DNA from: Beroe forskalii | Lineage: Eukaryota; Ctenophora; Nuda; Beroida; Beroidae | NCBI GenBank assembly: GCA_011033025.1 | Contig: WFMF01000369.1 | Location: 1-64,000, forward strand | Direction of reading: 5' to 3' | DNA: 64,000 bases | Shown: positions 41,001 through 49,774 of the stretch, piece after piece | Position numbering within the stretch: position 1 is the stretch's first letter | Layout of the letters: each line of letters opens with the position of its first letter | Translations under genes and position numbers: made by a program | The notes under the pieces: generated by a model | Told to the model about the DNA's origin: nothing | What the model saw: only the letters and a program-made list of their open reading frames with translations | The model's database searches: none

Positions 41001-41505
41001 CTGCTTCACATTGCCCTCGTGATCTTTGTCACGTGACACCCCATGTGGCATGTCACGTGACATGTCATGTGACGTACTGTCTGACTCTACTCCGTACTTC
41101 TGCATCGTTTTCTGATGGAAACTGAAACATTTCCTTATTTAAGAGTTTCAGAAGTTATTAATTTCAATAGAATCTGACAAGAGATTGTTGTAGACACTAC
41201 TTACTTATGTTATAAAGCTTGCAGAAATCACGGCCACAAGAAACCGCTTAACTGCAAGAAAACTTAAAAAATACGAACCCAAGAAGAATCTTCCTCGCCA
41301 AATCAGAGTCTGTGGACGCAGTTCTAACATTTGTGGGACGAAGTGTTCTGTGATGTGTTACACTCTGTCTTGCGGACAGAAATGGTGTGGCAGGAGAATG
41401 GTTCTGTCTCGTTGACAGAAACGTCCCTGGACTCGATTGTTGGAGAGATATCTGTCTGACATATCGTGACACAAATACTGCGTATCTCAGAGGATGCTTA
41501 ACCAT
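26090..41505 (-). CDS. Prolyl oligopeptidase-like (PREPL/S9A)
   Basis: Serine peptidase of family S9A, closest in its C-terminal half to PREPL. Exons on minus: about 41270-41505, 40930-41121, about 40290-40735 (disturbed), about 39885-40113, 39356-39716, 38754-38871, 27271-27442, 26090-26769. The propeller part has VYRSEIPNEVVSVTTTKDGK and TSHVYLI. The hydrolase part has VYGCYG, CHVRGGGELGHAWYC, the Ser block HATSGGAAV, Asp in GGKDRRAPP and His in DADHTGF. The Ser block is one residue shorter than the usual G.S.GG. The N-terminus (Arg/Ser-rich, no acidic residues early) looks like a mitochondrial targeting peptide. ATG follows TACCTAG|G. The intron 27443-38753 is 11.3 kb and contains another gene. 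A polypurine minisatellite breaks the third exon. Confidence 0.85.
27500..28211 (+). repeat. Dispersed repeat, copy 1
   Basis: About 480 bp matching 32608-33080, including ATTGGCGAATAATTTTTGGA, ACGGACGGACAACGGACGGC and TTTCCGGTCC.GAAATTATT. The two copies flank the intact LINE in direct orientation. No coding potential; origin unknown. Confidence 0.7.
28212..31301 (+). mobile_element. Intact non-LTR retrotransposon ORF2 (EN-RT)
   Basis: A single frame of 1029 codons. An APE-type endonuclease occupies about residues 30-270 (LLLLNARSL, FIAVTESWLK, VIYRPPY, FITGDFNLPQIEW, SDHNL). Reverse transcriptase follows at about 470-790 (PGPDGIPAVLLK, NYRPVTLTS, QHGFRSNRSC, YLDYAKAFDKVD, SGVPQGSVLGPLLF, FFADD), then a C-terminal region typical of CR1/L2/Rex-type LINEs. 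No first ORF with nucleic-acid-binding motifs is seen upstream. No internal stop, so the copy is young and could be active. It lies antisense inside the PREPL-like intron. Confidence 0.93.
31459..32607. mobile_element. Fold-back element of GTCCCAATTGTCCC repeats
   Basis: The ends are mirror images: a G run then GTTTCAGTGTCCC on the left, and GGGACAGTGAAAC then a C run on the right. ATTATG flanks both sides as a likely target duplication. The right arm (32310-32590) is a tandem of TGTCCCATTTGTCCCAATTG. A 540-bp MITE has inserted in the middle. A third, small relative lies at 39190-39283. Confidence 0.7.
31549..32088. mobile_element. MITE with perfect 28-bp TIR, copy 1
   Basis: Begins GGGAGCCGTCACATATTACG and ends with its exact complement; CAA is duplicated on both sides (3-bp target duplication, as for PIF/Harbinger elements). 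The interior has TGACGTCA palindromes. It is 540 bp with no transposase. Confidence 0.85.
32608..33080 (+). repeat. Dispersed repeat, copy 2
   Basis: Partner of 27500-28000; the start of this repeat lies at about 31423-31458 and was split by the fold-back element. Confidence 0.7.
33330..33857. mobile_element. MITE with perfect 28-bp TIR, copy 2
   Basis: Same ends and interior as 31549-32088, same orientation, 528 bp; TTA duplicated on both sides. The 3-bp duplications of the two copies differ (CAA and TTA), so these are two independent insertions. Confidence 0.85.
33899..34560 (-). mobile_element. Tandem Helitron 3' ends (minus strand)
   Basis: Read on minus, three successive units end in the same hairpin (GCAAGCCCAACGGGCTTGC, GCAGGCCCAACGGGCCTGC, and a decayed third). 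The first two continue to CTAA at 33899 and CTAG at 34125, each next to T. Every unit carries GAGTGAGCTGTGTATTTGC before the hairpin and CACGTGCA plus GCGCGCG inside. Unit lengths are about 226 and 285 bp. They belong to the same family as 1093-1753 and 54730-55572. No TC 5' end was found. Confidence 0.7.
34987..37795 (+). CDS. Delta/DSL-like transmembrane protein with repeat tail
   Basis: Nested inside the PREPL-like intron on the opposite strand. Exon A runs to 36189 (ATG|GTGAGT); exon B is 36790-36930; exon C starts at 37238; A-C join in phase 0. The N-terminus (GEVIRIKLVEYQ.. and later cysteines) resembles the MNNL region of Notch ligands. A cysteine-rich block at 35640-35950 has one partial and two full DSL-type modules (for example CEVNYYPAGICYIECIPVD, then NWRGLDC). 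A membrane helix follows at about 35984-36045 (ISAIVVAAVTILRALIKLLL), then a basic stop, and an acidic cytoplasmic tail with seven 25-residue repeats. Entering the helix needs a one-base frameshift near 35986. The start is unsettled: ATG 34987 is in another frame and gives a weak signal peptide. Function as a Notch ligand is inference. Confidence 0.7.
37276..37960 (+). repeat. 75-bp coding repeats of the DSL-like tail
   Basis: Nine or more copies, period 75 bp (25 codons), starting at NAILIQ (37276, 37351, 37426, 37501, 37576, 37651, 37726, then two after the stop). Units alternate between EEIDEEQKEEEDGEYI and EEIAEEQKKEEDGEYV, making a 150-bp dimer. In the unit after 37785 GGGGAATATG has become GGGTAAATG, which introduces the stop. 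Confidence 0.9.
38440..38560. repeat. 12-bp tandem repeat
   Basis: About nine perfect copies of CCGAGGGAACAC within the PREPL-like intron, trailing into CTGAGGG..ACA variants up to 38680. Confidence 0.9.
39190..39283. mobile_element. Small fold-back element
   Basis: GGGGGAGCGTCACTGTCCC on the left faces GGGACAGTAACACCCCCC on the right, with TGTATA on both flanks. Same family as 31459-32607. Confidence 0.65.
40495..40640. repeat. Polypurine minisatellite within PREPL-like exon
   Basis: Irregular GGAGGGAGGGGTGG units on plus, polypyrimidine on the coding strand. On minus the frame enters as CQVRDIIPSPIPP and leaves in another frame as QPIPRYLALVVSSDE. The words around the two ends (CCCATCCCTC) are alike, which suggests expansion between them. 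Confidence 0.8.
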
Positions 41506-42234
41506 CCTAGGTAATAGAAGCTTCCATTATCAGAAGGGAAGAAAATCTTTTTAGTGACGGAAAATACACTCCAAATGGTTACAGAAATACAGAATTGCAA
41601 ATTCCCGGCATGCGAGTCAGGGTTTAAGTGAGGCCGGTATGGACTAAATTGTCAAGTTAGAAAAGGGCCCTAGGGCTCTAGGGAAGGGGTTATCAACGGT
41701 TAGGGATCAGGATTAATCAGGTACGGAAAGTATGTATAATTCCGAATTCGGCACCTAACTATCTTCGGTGATTATAATGTTATCTGCACACGTATTCAAA
41801 AAAGCACAGTTCCACCACACGCACCACTTATCAAACATTAGCCAAACAGTGAGGCAAACAGATCTACGTTACCCGGATTTAGCTGTGTAAAAAATGTATC
41901 AAAATAACAACTTAATTCCCAGACAGAAGCAATGTACAAATCATTAATCCTAAAATTATCTGATAATTTTCTAATTTAAAATTATCTATCATTCCTCACA
42001 AATCACAATTGTAATGTCCTAATCCAGCTGCTGTGTTACAGAGTAAATAATCTGGGGTCACATTTGGGGTCACATACAAAAGCATTCTCAGGATTATGTT
42101 ACCCAAACCCTAAAAACCCTGGGTGAGGAGTTTAACCCTACGTCTCTGAGCTTCACAGACAAATTTCATAGATTTCCTCGCTTAGATTGGCCATCTCTTT
42201 CGATTAGAACACGACTTTCTCCTGAAGTTCTGTA
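41506..42234. other. Intergenic, nothing recognised
   Basis: AT-rich spacer between the PREPL-like start and the array behind the adrenodoxin gene; no ORF or repeat family supported. Confidence 0.5.
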
Positions 42235-43040
42235 ACTGGTATCAGGTATACTGTGGTTCGTAGGGTGGTATCCTGACCACTAAACCTGACATTTCCTCAG
42301 TTACTGGTATCAGGTGTATTGGGGTTCGTAGGGTGGTATCCTGACCACTAAACCTGACATTTCCTCAGTTACTGGTATCAGGTATACTGTGGTTCGTAGG
42401 GTGGTATCCTGACCACTAAACCTGACATTTCCTCAGTAACTAGTATCAGGTATACTGTGGTTCGTAGGGTGGTATCCTGACCACTAAACCTGACATTTCC
42501 TCAGTAACTAGTATCAGGTATACTGGGGTTCGTAGGGTGGTATCCTGGCCACTAAACCTGACATTTCCTCAGTAACTAGTATCAGGTATACTGTGGTTCG
42601 TAGGGTGGTATCCTGACCACTAAACCTGACATTTCCTCAGTTACTGGTATCAGGTGTATTGGGGTTCGTAGGGTGGTATCCTGACCACCAAACCTGACAT
42701 TTCCTCAGTAACTAGTATCAGGTATACTGTTCGTAGGGTGTCTCCTGACCACTAAACCTGACATTTCCTCAGTAACTAGTATCAGGTATACTGTGGTTCG
42801 TAAGGTGGTATCCTGACCACTAAGCCTGACATTTTCTCAGTGACTGATATCGGGTGTACTGGGGCTCGTAGGGTGGTATCCTGACCACTAAACCTGACAT
42901 TTCCTCAGTTACTGGTATCAGGTGTATTGGGGTTCGTAGGGTGGTATCCTGACCACCAAACCTGACATTTCCTCAGTGACTGGTATCAGGTATACTGTGG
43001 TTCGTAGGGTGGTATCCTGACCACTAAACCTGACATTTCC
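42235..43040 (-). repeat. 68-bp array copying the coding end of adrenodoxin
   Basis: About twelve copies, period 68 bp (for example ATCAGG at 42241, 42309, 42377, 42445, 42513, 42581). On minus each unit contains the last codons of the adrenodoxin gene and its stop: ACTGAGGAAATGTCAGG, then CCACCCTACGAACC, then ACCTGA. The copy at 42986-43040 is the used coding end; the rest form the 3' flank or UTR. Between copies the variable sites are mostly silent in the gene frame (TAT/TAC, CAG/CAA). Confidence 0.92.
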
Positions 43041-44152
43041 TCAGTGACTTTCACCTGGCACCCCAGCCGGGAGGTGTCTGTCAGTCCGTACGCCATGTCG
43101 AGCATGTCCAGCTCGTCTTCACACGGCTCACTGCCTGCAGATAAGCGTGGTTATATGTGTTCTCAGCTCATTGGGTGGCTTGGTCAGGTGGCTTTGTCGA
43201 AAAATTAACTGTTAATACTATAGACTAAAAACAGTCATTGTTATCATAATAAAACCATTTTGATGATTCATCCTACATCCATATCATCGATAAGTAGACA
43301 CTCGAAGGGATACAGACGAGGAAGACCAGATGAAATCTGATCTTAATGCGATAAGAATGGGAAGAATGAGATAAGAATAACTCACCGAGTCTGTCGTACC
43401 AGTCAGGGTGCACCACCAAGTGACAAGTGCAGCAAGATAGGGTGCCATCGCATGCCCCCTCCAAGTCTATGTCGTGTTTGTGTGCCACTTTCATCAGATT
43501 GGATCCTGGGATAGAATTAGCAAGTCTATGTCATGTTTGTGAGCCACTTTCATCAGATTGGATCCTGGGATTATGCAATTACAATTAGCTCGTTTTAACG
43601 TTAAAACTTCAAGCTCTTGAGTTATAATAACTGCATCCGGAGACAATACGTGTGACGATTCAGAATGCAGACAAAAAGACGAAGCAACTGTTACTGTAAG
43701 ATATAGTAAGTAAAACAAAGGAAAAGTAACCCACCCACTTCCGCATCAACAGTGAAAGCATCTCCATCCCTATCAATAAACTTCACTTTGACAGTGTTTC
43801 CAGCCAATAGAGTGTTCGAAGTGGAGAAATGCTTCCTCCATTGCGTGATTCTATGGTTTTTCTTCCTAAAATGAGTGTTCCCTAATCCCCGATGGTGTGA
43901 TGTTGTTGAGAAATGCCTCTTTCCCTCAGCAACATTCCTTGAACACCGCTCAATAGAATGGGTGTTCTGGTAAGTATTTGACCGGGAGCTGCCTCGGAAA
44001 GCGATACTTTGATGGAATCGCTGAGTCAAACATGGGGTCCCAGGAGTTGCAATGCTAACAGGGGGTCTCACTCCTTGAGTTACCATGGTTACAGGAAGAC
44101 GAACCAGTCCAGTTACCATGGTTACAGGAAGACGAACCAGTCCAGATACCAT
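42986..44152 (-). CDS. FDX1: Adrenodoxin-type mitochondrial ferredoxin
   Basis: [2Fe-2S] ferredoxin that carries electrons from ferredoxin reductase to mitochondrial P450s and to Fe-S or lipoyl assembly. Exons on minus: 43735-44152, 43386-43505, 42986-43134. The N-terminus is long, Arg/Ser-rich and free of acidic residues early, as expected for matrix import, with an 11-residue repeat ([11 protein letters not shown]). The ferredoxin domain starts at [12 protein letters not shown]. The cluster cysteines are in [20 protein letters not shown] and in [23 protein letters not shown] and a short tail ending EPQYT favour FDX1 over FDX2. ATG lies four bases after CTTAAG (44157-44158). The acceptor of exon 2 is tandemly duplicated. 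Confidence 0.92.
43462..43570 (-). repeat. Duplicated acceptor of adrenodoxin exon 2
   Basis: A 59-bp unit occurs twice: CCCAG|GATCCAATCTG and the next codons ([15 protein letters not shown]). The 3' copy (border 43505/43506) leads into the full exon. Use of the upstream copy would read into a stop (LILSQDPI and stop). Confidence 0.88.
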
Positions 44153-44159
44153 GATGCTT

Positions 44160-44833
44160 AAGTTTGAATTTGAAAGCCAGGAAATTTGGGAATCGTAGAA
44201 GCTCGGAAGAGGGGGAACGTAGTGACCGCAAACAACACTACAGTATACAACCACTGCAGCCTACAAAATCAGGAAATTTGAGGGTCTTCGGGTGCCATTC
44301 CACGTGCCATCCTTCCTAGAAATAATAGGATTGTTTAAAAGCAGTCTAGATTGATATCAAGAAATTATAATTCAAAGTGAAGAATAAGTGGGACATAAAA
44401 TCAAGAATTTATGAAAGAATAAACACAGTGGTATTAATTTCGTCAATTTCATAACTCTACGATTGAAATTCATATTTGTATGACAAAATATGGACAGTAC
44501 ACACTAGTGACATTGCAATTCAATAAACAATTTGCACTGAATTATCAATTTCAGGGAGTCACAGACTCAAATGAACGATATCCTAAGTCAAACAACTAAA
44601 CAACTAAGATCCTACTGTACCTAAACCCTATTTAGAAAATGAAAATTGATCAAACTTGAAACTAAAACAGTAAAACAAAGCCAACGATTCCCTCATGAGT
44701 CTTCCAGTGAAACTACACAGCAAACCGCGATGAGTAAAGTCTTCAATCCGGATCAAAGTTTAAACAACTCTCACACGTTTAACCATTTCCTCTTATGCAC
44801 AAATCACTCCTTTGCTACGCAAATATCCGGTGA
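44160..44833. other. Spacer between eIF2B-gamma and adrenodoxin genes
   Basis: About 0.68 kb, AT-rich, nothing recognised apart from the acceptor near 44157. Confidence 0.5.
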
Positions 44834-46311
44834 TCACTTATCGTTATCAGAACTAGTCTCGCTGTTAGCTATACTAAACGACATCATGTTGCTCGCCTCC
44901 TCAGTCGAGAGAGTCTCCCCCACAAACTGAGCCCCAGCCACCACCTCCATCCCCTGACACACCGTGCAATCCTTGAGTGATGCCCCTGCCTTGATCACCG
45001 CGTCACTGCACACCACGCAGTTCGTTAACGTCACATTATCCTCTATCGTAACGTCCTGCATTACCACGCAATCCACGATCTTACAGTGCGCCCCCACACC
45101 CACTCCGTCACCCAGGAAACTCCGCTTGAAACTGCACTTATCCGCCACCTTGACCCCGCTTCCCAGCCGACTGCACTTCCCTATCTGAGTCTTCTTGCTG
45201 ACCTCGCACCCCTCGCTCGGCAGCAGGACGTCCGCCATGTGCTCCACCACCGCCCGGTTATACCGCGTGTAGTTGTGGAGCTGGTTTACCCGGAGCGTGA
45301 ACTGGTCCGTGTGGTGGACGTAGCACCCCACCGCCTCGCTCTGGAAGAGGATGTCGTAGTAGTTGTCCGGCTTAGCGTCCTCCTCCTCACACTCCCGAAT
45401 AGAGTAGATCCGGTCGTCGAACACCGTGTCGGAGTTCACGATCTGTTTGATTTGCTTGCGGACCAGGAGCGGCAGCAGCTCGCACTTCATCATCGATACG
45501 TCCGGGTGGGCGTCCAGGATGTCGAGCGCCGTCCGGCTCACCAGGTAAAGGTGGCAGTCCACCAGGTTGGTGTGTAGCCGCATGTGGGGCAGCTCCAGCA
45601 GCTGGCCCCGCTTGATAACCAGCTCACTCTCCAGGTCCTTCTCGTTGGAAATGAACAGGATCCGGTCATCCCGCGGATCCAGTCCGATGAAGTCCCTGTC
45701 GTCCTTCTTGTTCCGTTTCTTCTTGCCGTCCGGCGTGGGGACGGAGTACCGCTCCGTAATCAGGGCCGTTAAAGCAGCGTTATTAGCCCGGTGAACTGTA
45801 GCGATGTCGTGAAGTGAGACCCGCGTGATAAGGTCGCTGGAGATGACCAGCAAGTCACACTTCGTTTTAGGAGCTACTTTCCGGAGCGAGTCCGCCGTCC
45901 CGGCGTCCGTGTCATCGTCGATACAGATGTACTCGATCAGCACCTCAACGTTGTTTTTACGGATTTGTGACGTCAGAAACTGTCTATTTTATCTTTAGCC
46001 CCTCGCCGCACCACAATGAAGATCTCCTCGAAGTTATGCCGGAGCAGGAAGTCAATGGAGAACCATATCATGGGCGTGTTCCCTATGGGTATCATGCACT
46101 TGGGGGTGTGCTCCGCCAGCTCGAACATCTGGGAGCCACACCCCGCTGCCATGACGACCGGAGTGAACTCCGGACACCGCCGCCGGGTCCGGAGGCGCAG
46201 CGAGCTGCACGAACTCATGATGACCGTCTGCTGGCACTCGGCTTCCGCCTCGTGAGAGGAGGCTTTCAGGCTGTGCTCTTCCGAGGTGGAGGGGGTGGTG
46301 GTGGGAGACAT
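44834..46311 (-). CDS. EIF2B3: eIF2B subunit gamma
   Basis: Gamma subunit of the eIF2B guanine-nucleotide exchange factor, which reloads eIF2 with GTP in translation initiation. One exon, about 480 codons. The N-terminal nucleotidyltransferase-like domain has VVMAAGCGSQMFELAEHTPK and IPIGNTPMIW; the block DDDTDAGTADSLRKV is diagnostic. The C-terminal left-handed beta-helix consists of hexapeptide repeats (LGSGVKVADKC to VIKAGASLKDC). The frame changes once at about 45973-45980: IDSF ends in a stop, while FLTSQIRKNNVEV continues one frame over. One missing T in the TTT run would restore it, so a base error is likely. GC is clearly higher than the neighbourhood. ATG (46311) follows CTCTGAG|GCCC with AACTAAC upstream. 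Confidence 0.93.
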
Positions 46312-46605
46312 GGGCCTCAGAGGGGAGTGGGGTTAGTTGGGTTGATCGGGAAGTTGGAGACAGTGCACTAAGAGGGGAGTGGGGTTAGTTGGGCTAATCA
46401 GGAAGTGGAAGACAGTGCCCTAAGAGGGGAGTGGGGTTAGTTGGGTTAATTAACGAGGGGGAGACATGGGCCTAAGAGGGGGAGCGGGGTTACTTGGGTT
46501 AAGCAGGAAGTGGAGACATGGTGTCATGGTCCTTAGTGGGAGTGGGGTTAGTTGGGCTAATCAGGAAGCGGTAGGAATGGTCCTACTTAGGGGGGAGGTT
46601 AGTTG
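46311..46605 (-). repeat. Array of acceptor plus start codon upstream of eIF2B-gamma
   Basis: Five to six units of about 52-58 bp. On minus each reads CCAACTAACCCCACTCCCC then TCTTAG|GGC; the unit at 46455-46500 even repeats TTAGGCCCATGTCTCCC with a start codon. So several branch points and acceptors stand in tandem before the real start. Confidence 0.88.
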
Positions 46606-47387
46606 GATCAATTAGGAGCTCGAGAAAGTTTCTTTTAACAAAACAATTAATGTAAAGTATTAATTTTGATCTGGTATTGATCAAGAATAATGGGATGCAT
46701 TAAAAAGCAAGATAAATGAGACTAAGCTATCAACTTATCGAAAAATGAATGCAAATCACCAGCATATATCGAGACAGTCTTGTCAAAAACTTTAAATTTC
46801 AGGAAAAACTATCGAAAAGAGCAAGCCATGTCTAAAAGCATCAATAATTAAACCAACAGATTTATTCAAACAAAATCGTTAAAGCATTTTATCCATATTT
46901 CCATTTACATATTACATACCTACATTAATTAACACAGTTATCACAAACAGCCTCTGGTAGAGTGTGAGACTCGTCAGAAATAAATTAGAAATTAAATGGT
47001 TTTTATGTAATTGTACTGTTTAATTTCAGTTAAATAAAATAAATTCAAATAATATTATTATCATACTCATAGGGCATTATAGCATGAAATCTAACTAGCA
47101 ACGACATATCAATGTATATTGGATACTATTCTCAAAAACACAGCGGCACACGAGAAGTTATTAATGTGTCATACTAAAGAGGCTGCGAGTCATTAACAAG
47201 CAACAGGTTCTGTTAACTCATTGAGATTGTATCTCCAGAAAAGGTTGGGTGAAGAAAAGATGAACTGTTAAGCAGATTAAAGAGACTTGTATCGTATTGT
47301 ATTCTACAATACAATGTACAGTTAAATTGACTTGTCCTGGAGCAGTCCCCCACTCCCCCAACCAGCACTTCCCAACTCTCCTCTCCA
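46606..47387. other. AT-rich intergenic region
   Basis: No gene recognised. It may include the 3' UTR of the dsRBD gene. Confidence 0.5.
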
Positions 47388-49774
47388 TCACCCACCTAAA
47401 TCAATGATCTTCCAAACCGAGATGGCTTTGTGGGCCGCCATCTGTTCAGCTACCCTCTTACTGCAACCCACCGGACCCAGCACTTTCTCAGGGTACTTCT
47501 CATGGCTCACTTCAGCGGTGAAGCCTTTACCTGGGCGTGTAGAAGGTTGGAAGAAATATTCACAAAATGTGATCATGGGCATCCTGAACTGCTGGAAACT
47601 GTGACACTTATATCGGTTGTTGGTCATGCTCCAAAACCATGGAACATGGCCATTAACGATTGAGAAGCACAAAATTGTCGAGAGCGACAGTGAAATGAGC
47701 ATTTTCATTGCTTTTAAAATTGCGCGAATGGAAACAATGGAGCACACACCACATGGGAATAGTGAAAAAGCGTCTTAATCTAACCACTGCAGGGCATGGC
47801 AATATTCGTCACTTAGAGCTAGACTAGTGCGCGCGCGCGATAAATAGTCGGTTAATATGACGTCATTATCATAGCGCAATGTAGCAAGTTGATGACGTTG
47901 AAGCGCCTACTTTTCGTGTACGGGTTTTACTCACCAGGCCCCTGGACGGGGGCTATGTTGTAGGTGGGGTAGGAGAGCCCGATCTTAGCGAAGTACTCCT
48001 GTAGCTGGTTCTTACACCACGAGTACTTGGAGACACCAGTGGAGGACATTCTTCCTGACTCTTCCTCACTTACTGGAATACCCTGACAAATACTTGTTTA
48101 GTTCAGATAGACCTGACTCTTCCTCACCTACTGGAATACCCTGGGATATACTTGTTTAGTTCTGATAGACCTGACTCCTCCTCACCTACTGGTATACCCT
48201 GGCAAATACTTGTTTAGTTCAGATAGACCTGACTCTTCCTCACCTACTGGAATACCCTGACAAATACTTGTTTAGTTCACATAGATCTGACTCTTCCTCA
48301 CTTACTGGGATACCCTGGGAAATACTTATTTAGTTCTGATAGACCTGACTCTTCCTCACCTACTGGAATACCCTGGCAAATACTTATTTAGTTCAGATAG
48401 ACCTGACTCCTCACCTACTGGGATACCCTGGCAAATACTTGTTTAGTTCAGATAGACCTGACTCCTCACCTACTGGGATACCCTGGCAAATACTTGTTTA
48501 GTTCAGATAGACCTGACTCCTCACCTACTGGGATACCCTGGCAAATACTTGTTTAGTTCAGATAGACCTGACTCCTCACCTACTGGGATACCCTGGCAAA
48601 TACTTGTTTAGTTCAGATAGACCTGACTCCTCCTCACCCACTGGGATGCCCTGGGGTATACTTGTTTAGTTCAGATAGGTAGTCAATCTTCGGAGGGGCG
48701 CCCCGACTCATTTGCTGCCCGAAAGGGCAGTATCACCCGGTGCCTGGTAAGGGGTTCTAGCGTTAGAAGTGCAGCCGGGTGGGTCCCAAACTCATGCATG
48801 GTACACATCCCGAAAGGGATGGCGATGGTCAGTGGATTTTGCCAGAAAAAAAAGAAAAAAAGTTCAGATAGATCTTACGTTGCAAAACTAAAAGACATGT
48901 CGCAAATCTGAAAGACATGTCGCGACACTAAAAGATACGGTTTGATAGTTACTGATGTCTGATAGTTATGTATCACACAGTTTGATTAAGAATATTAATA
49001 TCAGCCACATACTGCGAAATGTCCTTTAGGAAACGTATCTACCTACGTCTTTACCACAAAGTAACCATGGAGTAACCATGAAGTAAGCACTTACATTGGA
49101 ATCTATGACGCTGAGTTGCTTGAGTAGCTGGCAAGCTGCCGACTTTTCTGCTAAAACTTTGGACTTCATAACCTCGCTCAGACACACCTCGTCTTTCAGA
49201 TTGATCTGGTAAGAATTCCAGGTGTTTAGTGGGAAAAGAGTAGAATAGCATCTGATTATTACACACATAATGCACAATTATATAGTTTAGCTGAGAGCTG
49301 TTAAACACGAGGCAATACTTTGCTGAAGCATAGCTCTGGTACCATCTCATTCCTCGAAGACAAACTCCAATCACTCCAAAATATAGGCCGTGGGGTCACA
49401 CTCGGAACCATGTATCCCGAAGCTGGGGTAAACTTAAGTTTCAGAAACCTCTAGTGTCCATACTAGATCCCTTTATCTCACTCCTGAAGAACCCAGGACA
49501 CCAGTTAATCAGTTAGTGTCGTACGTAAGTAGGGAAGCTAAACATTATACATTGTACATTTCACACTTATACATTATCTTCTAATACACTATACATTATA
49601 CCTCACTCCTAAAGCCTCCAGGACACCGGTTAGTGTCGTAGGTAGGGAAGTTCCAGCCCTGTTTAACGCAGTGCTCCTGAAGTAGGTTCTTGTAGTTGTA
49701 CTGAGGGTGGGGAGAGGAGGACGGAGGAGGTTTGGTGGCAGTCTCCTTTACTGCCTGGTAGTCAGTGCTTCCTT
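47388..49774 (-). CDS. Protein with two dsRNA-binding domains (partial model)
   Basis: Exons on minus: 49602-49774, 49095-49205, about 47935-48072, 47396-47530 (reading on to a stop at 47388). First dsRBD: NYKNLLQEHCVKQGWNFPTY joined to INLKDEVCLSEVMKSKVLAE and KSAACQLLKQL. Second: WCKNQLQEYFAKIGLSYPTY joined to GKGFTAEVSHEKYPEKVLG and SKRVAEQMAAHKAI. Both show the alpha-beta-beta-beta-alpha order, with the basic loop before the last helix degenerate. Phase between 49095 and 48072 does not match, so an exon is missing or these are two genes; the 5' start is not found. No kinase, RNase III or deaminase domain is visible, so the subfamily is open. Confidence 0.75.
48040..48675 (-). repeat. 58-bp array copying an acceptor of the dsRBD gene
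   Basis: About eleven units, period 58 bp (some 52). On minus each contains AACAAGTATTTGCCAGGGTA, then TTCCAG|TAGGTGAGGAAGAG, the acceptor and first bases of the exon at 48072. The retroposon at 48679 lies at its far edge. Confidence 0.88.
48679..48860 (+). mobile_element. SINE-like retroposon
   Basis: About 180 bp, GC-rich, with two short hairpins (GCCCGAAAGGGC and TCCCGAAAGGGA) and an A-rich tail. It is flanked by an 11-bp direct repeat, AGTTCAGATAG (48668-48678 and 48861-48871). GGTTCTAGCG near 48755 could be a B-box-like promoter word. Source RNA not recognised. Confidence 0.7.

Noticed and set aside
45086..45577. Open frame of 163 codons on plus
   Set aside because: Antisense shadow of the GC-rich eIF2B-gamma exon; composition is only a mirror of that gene.
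47213..47395. Extra exon of the dsRBD gene
   Set aside because: It is only read-through past the natural stop or donor at 47388-47396; no domain similarity.
48679..48860. tRNA or 5S rRNA gene
   Set aside because: No cloverleaf or 5S internal control region could be laid out; the A tail and target duplication fit a retroposon.
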